From: Paenibacillus_AM sp052180255
Lineage (GTDB): Bacteria > Bacillota > Bacilli > Paenibacillales > NBRC-103111
DNA length: 64,000 nt
NCBI RefSeq assembly: GCF_052180255.1
Contig: NZ_CP197466.1
Span: 4,154,001-4,218,000, forward strand
Direction of reading: 5' to 3'
In this document: positions 62,096-64,000 of the stretch, piece after piece
Layout: every line of letters begins with the position of its first letter
Position numbering within the stretch: position 1 is the first letter of the stretch
Notes under the pieces: generated by a model
The model's database searches: none
Seen by the model: only the letters and a program-made list of their open reading frames with translations
Told to the model about the DNA's origin: nothing
Translations under genes and position numbers: made by a program

Positions 62096-62983
62096 ATGTT
62101 AACCGTTCAACATTTAACGAAAACATTTTCAAATGGGAAGGGCATTAAAGATGTGTCCTTTTCGGTGAAAAAGGGCGAAGTGTTTGGCTTTCTAGGACCC
62201 AATGGGGCTGGGAAATCCACGACGATCCGTCATATCATGGGCTTCATGAAGCCGGATCAAGGAAATGTAGAAATCAACGGGCTGGATACTTGGCGCAATC
62301 CAGGGAAAGTCCAATCATACATCGGGTACCTGCCTGGCGAAATATCATTTATCGAAGGAATGACAGGGAAATCGTTCTTGGATTTCATGGCCAATATGCA
62401 GGGCATGAAGGACCACAGCAGACGTACACAGTTAATCGACCGCCTGCAATTCGATGTCCAGACACCGATTCGGAAAATGTCCAAAGGCATGAAGCAAAAA
62501 GTCGGGATTGTCGCCGCATTCATGCATGATCCGGCAGTCATTATTCTGGATGAACCAACCTCGGGTCTGGATCCGCTCATGCAAAAGGTATTTATCGAGA
62601 TCGTACTCGAGGAAAAAGCGCGAGGAAAGACGTTCCTCATGTCATCCCACAGTTTCCCCGAAATCGAGCGGACGTGCGACCGCGCTGCAATTATTAAAGA
62701 CGGTGCCATCATTACGGTTAAAGATATCCACGAACTGCAATCCATGCAGCGAAAGTTGTTTGAAGTTATTTTTGAGAAAGAAGCAGATGCTCTTGCCTTC
62801 CTTGGTTCAGGATTGCGGATTGATTCCCATGATGGCAATCGGGTTAAGGTTGCTGTACAAGGCAATTATGATCAATTTATTGCGGAGACGGCAAAGTATA
62901 AGGTACGCAGCATCGATATTTTTACACAAAATTTAGAGGATATCTTCATGAATTACTATGATCGGAAGGGGAGCGAACTATGA
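62096..62983 (+). CDS. ABC exporter ATP-binding protein
   Basis: 295 residues. Walker A GPNGAGKST, signature MSKGMKQKVGIVAAF (variant of LSGGQ), Walker B VIILDEPTSGLD, H-loop SSHSFPE. A C-terminal domain of about 75 residues follows, as in BcrA/drug-type exporters. GGAGGTGC precedes the ATG. Overlaps the permease gene by 4 bases. Likely exports a toxic compound sensed by the divergent TetR protein. Confidence 0.9.
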   Translation: MLTVQHLTKTFSNGKGIKDVSFSVKKGEVFGFLGPNGAGKSTTIRHIMGFMKPDQGNVEINGLDTWRNPGKVQSYIGYLPGEISFIEGMTGKSFLDFMANMQGMKDHSRRTQLIDRLQFDVQTPIRKMSKGMKQKVGIVAAFMHDPAVIILDEPTSGLDPLMQKVFIEIVLEEKARGKTFLMSSHSFPEIERTCDRAAIIKDGAIITVKDIHELQSMQRKLFEVIFEKEADALAFLGSGLRIDSHDGNRVKVAVQGNYDQFIAETAKYKVRSIDIFTQNLEDIFMNYYDRKGSEL

Positions 62984-63789
62984 ATACCACTTTATATAAA
63001 CAAATGATGAAAGTGAACTTAAAGGGTTTCATGAATTTTGCTATTGGGTCCGCCTTTTATATCCTGCTTATGTTCGGACTCTACCCTTCCATTGCCACCA
63101 GCGCGAGTGCGATTGATGAACTGGTCAAAGCGATGCCAGAAGGAATTGCGAGGGCTTTTAGCTTAAGTGGATTCGGTAGTGCGGAGGCTTTCATCTCAGG
63201 CGAATACTACGGACTTATTCTCGTTCTGATCCTCGCCATCGTATGTGTCCAAGTTTCCACGCAGCTCATGGCGAAATTGGTCGATCAAGGCTCGATGGCC
63301 TATATCCTAGCTACCCCGACGACAAGAGGAAAAGTTGCCTTCTCCCAAGCTGCCGTTCTCGTGACTGGGCTGTTCATGATCATCGCGGTTACGACTCTCG
63401 CTGGATTAGGCGGAAAAGCCTGGTTCCTCGGTGATGCCTATGCGTTCGATACATCGCGATTCATACAAATGAACTTGATGGCGTTCTTACTGTTCTTTGC
63501 CGTTAGCGGTATCTCCTTCCTCGTATCTGCTCTATCCAATGATGAGAAAAAGGCACTCGGCATCTCGGGTTTGATCACTTTTTTATTCTTCAGTCTAGAT
63601 CTGCTCGGCAAAATAAGCGACAAGATCGACTGGATGCGCAACCTATCTATCTTCTCCCTATACAGACCTGCTGATATTGTAAAAGGCCAGGGGGATATCC
63701 TCGTTCCTTGCATGGTGCTAGTTGCAATTGGGATCGTTACATTCGCACTTGCCATCTTGCTATTCCGCAAGCGTGATCTGCCGCTATAA
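62980..63789 (+). CDS. ABC-2 family exporter permease
   Basis: 269 residues, six helices; the N-terminal MMKVNLKGFMNFAIGSAFYIL and central AYILATPTTRGKVAFSQA fit ABC-2 permeases that pair with BcrA-type ATPases. Starts inside the end of the ATPase gene (ATGA). Last gene of the TetR-controlled operon. Confidence 0.87.
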   Translation: MNTTLYKQMMKVNLKGFMNFAIGSAFYILLMFGLYPSIATSASAIDELVKAMPEGIARAFSLSGFGSAEAFISGEYYGLILVLILAIVCVQVSTQLMAKLVDQGSMAYILATPTTRGKVAFSQAAVLVTGLFMIIAVTTLAGLGGKAWFLGDAYAFDTSRFIQMNLMAFLLFFAVSGISFLVSALSNDEKKALGISGLITFLFFSLDLLGKISDKIDWMRNLSIFSLYRPADIVKGQGDILVPCMVLVAIGIVTFALAILLFRKRDLPL

Positions 63790-63814
63790 TCATTCAATAG
63801 CATATTCAACAAAA

Positions 63815-63839
63815 CAAGCCGCCCCCTAGAGGTCGGCTT
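63815..63839. terminator. Hairpin between convergent genes at the right end
   Basis: AAGCCG (63817-63822) and CGGCTT (63834-63839, via TCGGCTT) form a short GC stem with CC/GG inside; moderate T-rich sequence follows. It overlaps the stop codon of the minus-strand gene. Confidence 0.55.
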
Positions 63840-64000
63840 TATTCCTTTTTCTTAATTATTTTTAAAAGAATATCAGTCAGAATTAGTGAAACAAAAGCCA
63901 GAAAGAACAAAATAATAAGTTGTACCGTAGATGTCATTGCCATCGAATATACAAACATATCTTGAGCAATTAACTTAAATATTCTCAGCAATATGTAAAA
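63839..64000 (-). CDS. 3' end of a membrane protein gene (5' end outside window)
   Basis: A frame on the minus strand is open from the right edge to a TAA at 63841-63839, giving 53 residues. It reads FYILLRIFKLIAQDMF, then a hydrophobic helix LIILFFLAFVSLILTDILL, and ends KIIKKKE. This looks like the last membrane helix of a polytopic protein with a basic cytoplasmic tail. Family not recognisable from this part. AT-rich compared with the ABC genes beside it. Confidence 0.55.
   Translation of the reverse strand, partial: FYILLRIFKLIAQDMFVYSMAMTSTVQLIILFFLAFVSLILTDILLKIIKKKE

Noticed and set aside
62257..62865. 202-codon open frame on the minus strand within the ABC ATPase gene
   Set aside because: Shadow of the ATPase coding strand; no family features.

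Overview
The window looks like chromosomal DNA of a low-to-mid GC Gram-positive, most likely Paenibacillus or a close relative (inference). The support is gene content closest to Bacillus subtilis (mtl, qox, cyd, dct, des, ydjGI, yvf-like and bmr-like sets), two S-layer-homology (SLH) proteins, strong Shine-Dalgarno sites, many TTG/GTG starts, and Rex-, Fur- and T-box-type control. No tRNA, rRNA, CRISPR array, transposase or phage module was seen.

Layout. 1-5.0 kb: mannitol PTS operon mtlA (cut by the left edge)-mtlR-mtlF-mtlD. 5.2-9.8 kb: a 1532-residue secreted subtilase with SLH anchor. 10.0-16.0 kb (minus): cytochrome bd oxidase cydA-cydB-cydD-cydC behind Rex-type palindromes. 16.4-20.2 kb: PbuE-like efflux protein, small SLH protein, TrmB-type regulator, fatty-acid-hydroxylase-type membrane protein. 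20.7-24.5 kb: quinol oxidase qoxABCD, so both terminal quinol oxidases lie within 15 kb. 24.6-26.1 kb: dihydrofolate-reductase-like enzyme divergent from a WYL regulator. 26.2-31.1 kb: C4-dicarboxylate system dctS-dctR (minus), dctB and dctP (plus).

31.2-32.7 kb is an AT-rich patch of small genes (lipoprotein, DUF2975 membrane protein plus Cro-type regulator, DUF3955). Then come a DUF1772 protein and a ydjI-ydjG-like pair (SPFH protein and zinc-ribbon membrane protein) without pspA. 35.7-37.7 kb: GntR/YtrA-type regulator with an ABC exporter. 37.8-43.2 kb (minus): acyl-lipid desaturase, DedA protein, and an ABC exporter co-transcribed with a DesK/DesR-like two-component system. 43.4-48.3 kb: HAD phosphatase, small acidic protein with an internal duplication, heterodimeric BmrCD-like ABC exporter with one degenerate ATPase site.

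48.4-54.5 kb: an intergenic repeat, two DinB-fold proteins, an RlmN-family radical SAM methylase, a second WYL regulator, and a short methionyl-tRNA synthetase under a T-box leader. 54.5-57.2 kb: Fur-controlled siderophore-type ATPase and a type I sulfatase. 57.2-59.5 kb (minus): GntR-CynX-DUF4180 operon. 59.6-64.0 kb: DUF6526 protein, luciferase-like monooxygenase, TetR regulator divergent from an ABC exporter across two matching palindromes, and the 3' end of an unidentified membrane-protein gene cut by the right edge.

Most genes belong to known families. The points most worth a second look are the dispersed hairpin repeat family, the SLH-anchored subtilase with a split catalytic domain, the ydjI-ydjG pair lacking pspA, the T-box-controlled unusual MetRS, the Fur-box ATPase next to a sulfatase, the paired TetR operators, and the possible link between the DesKR-like system and the neighbouring desaturase.
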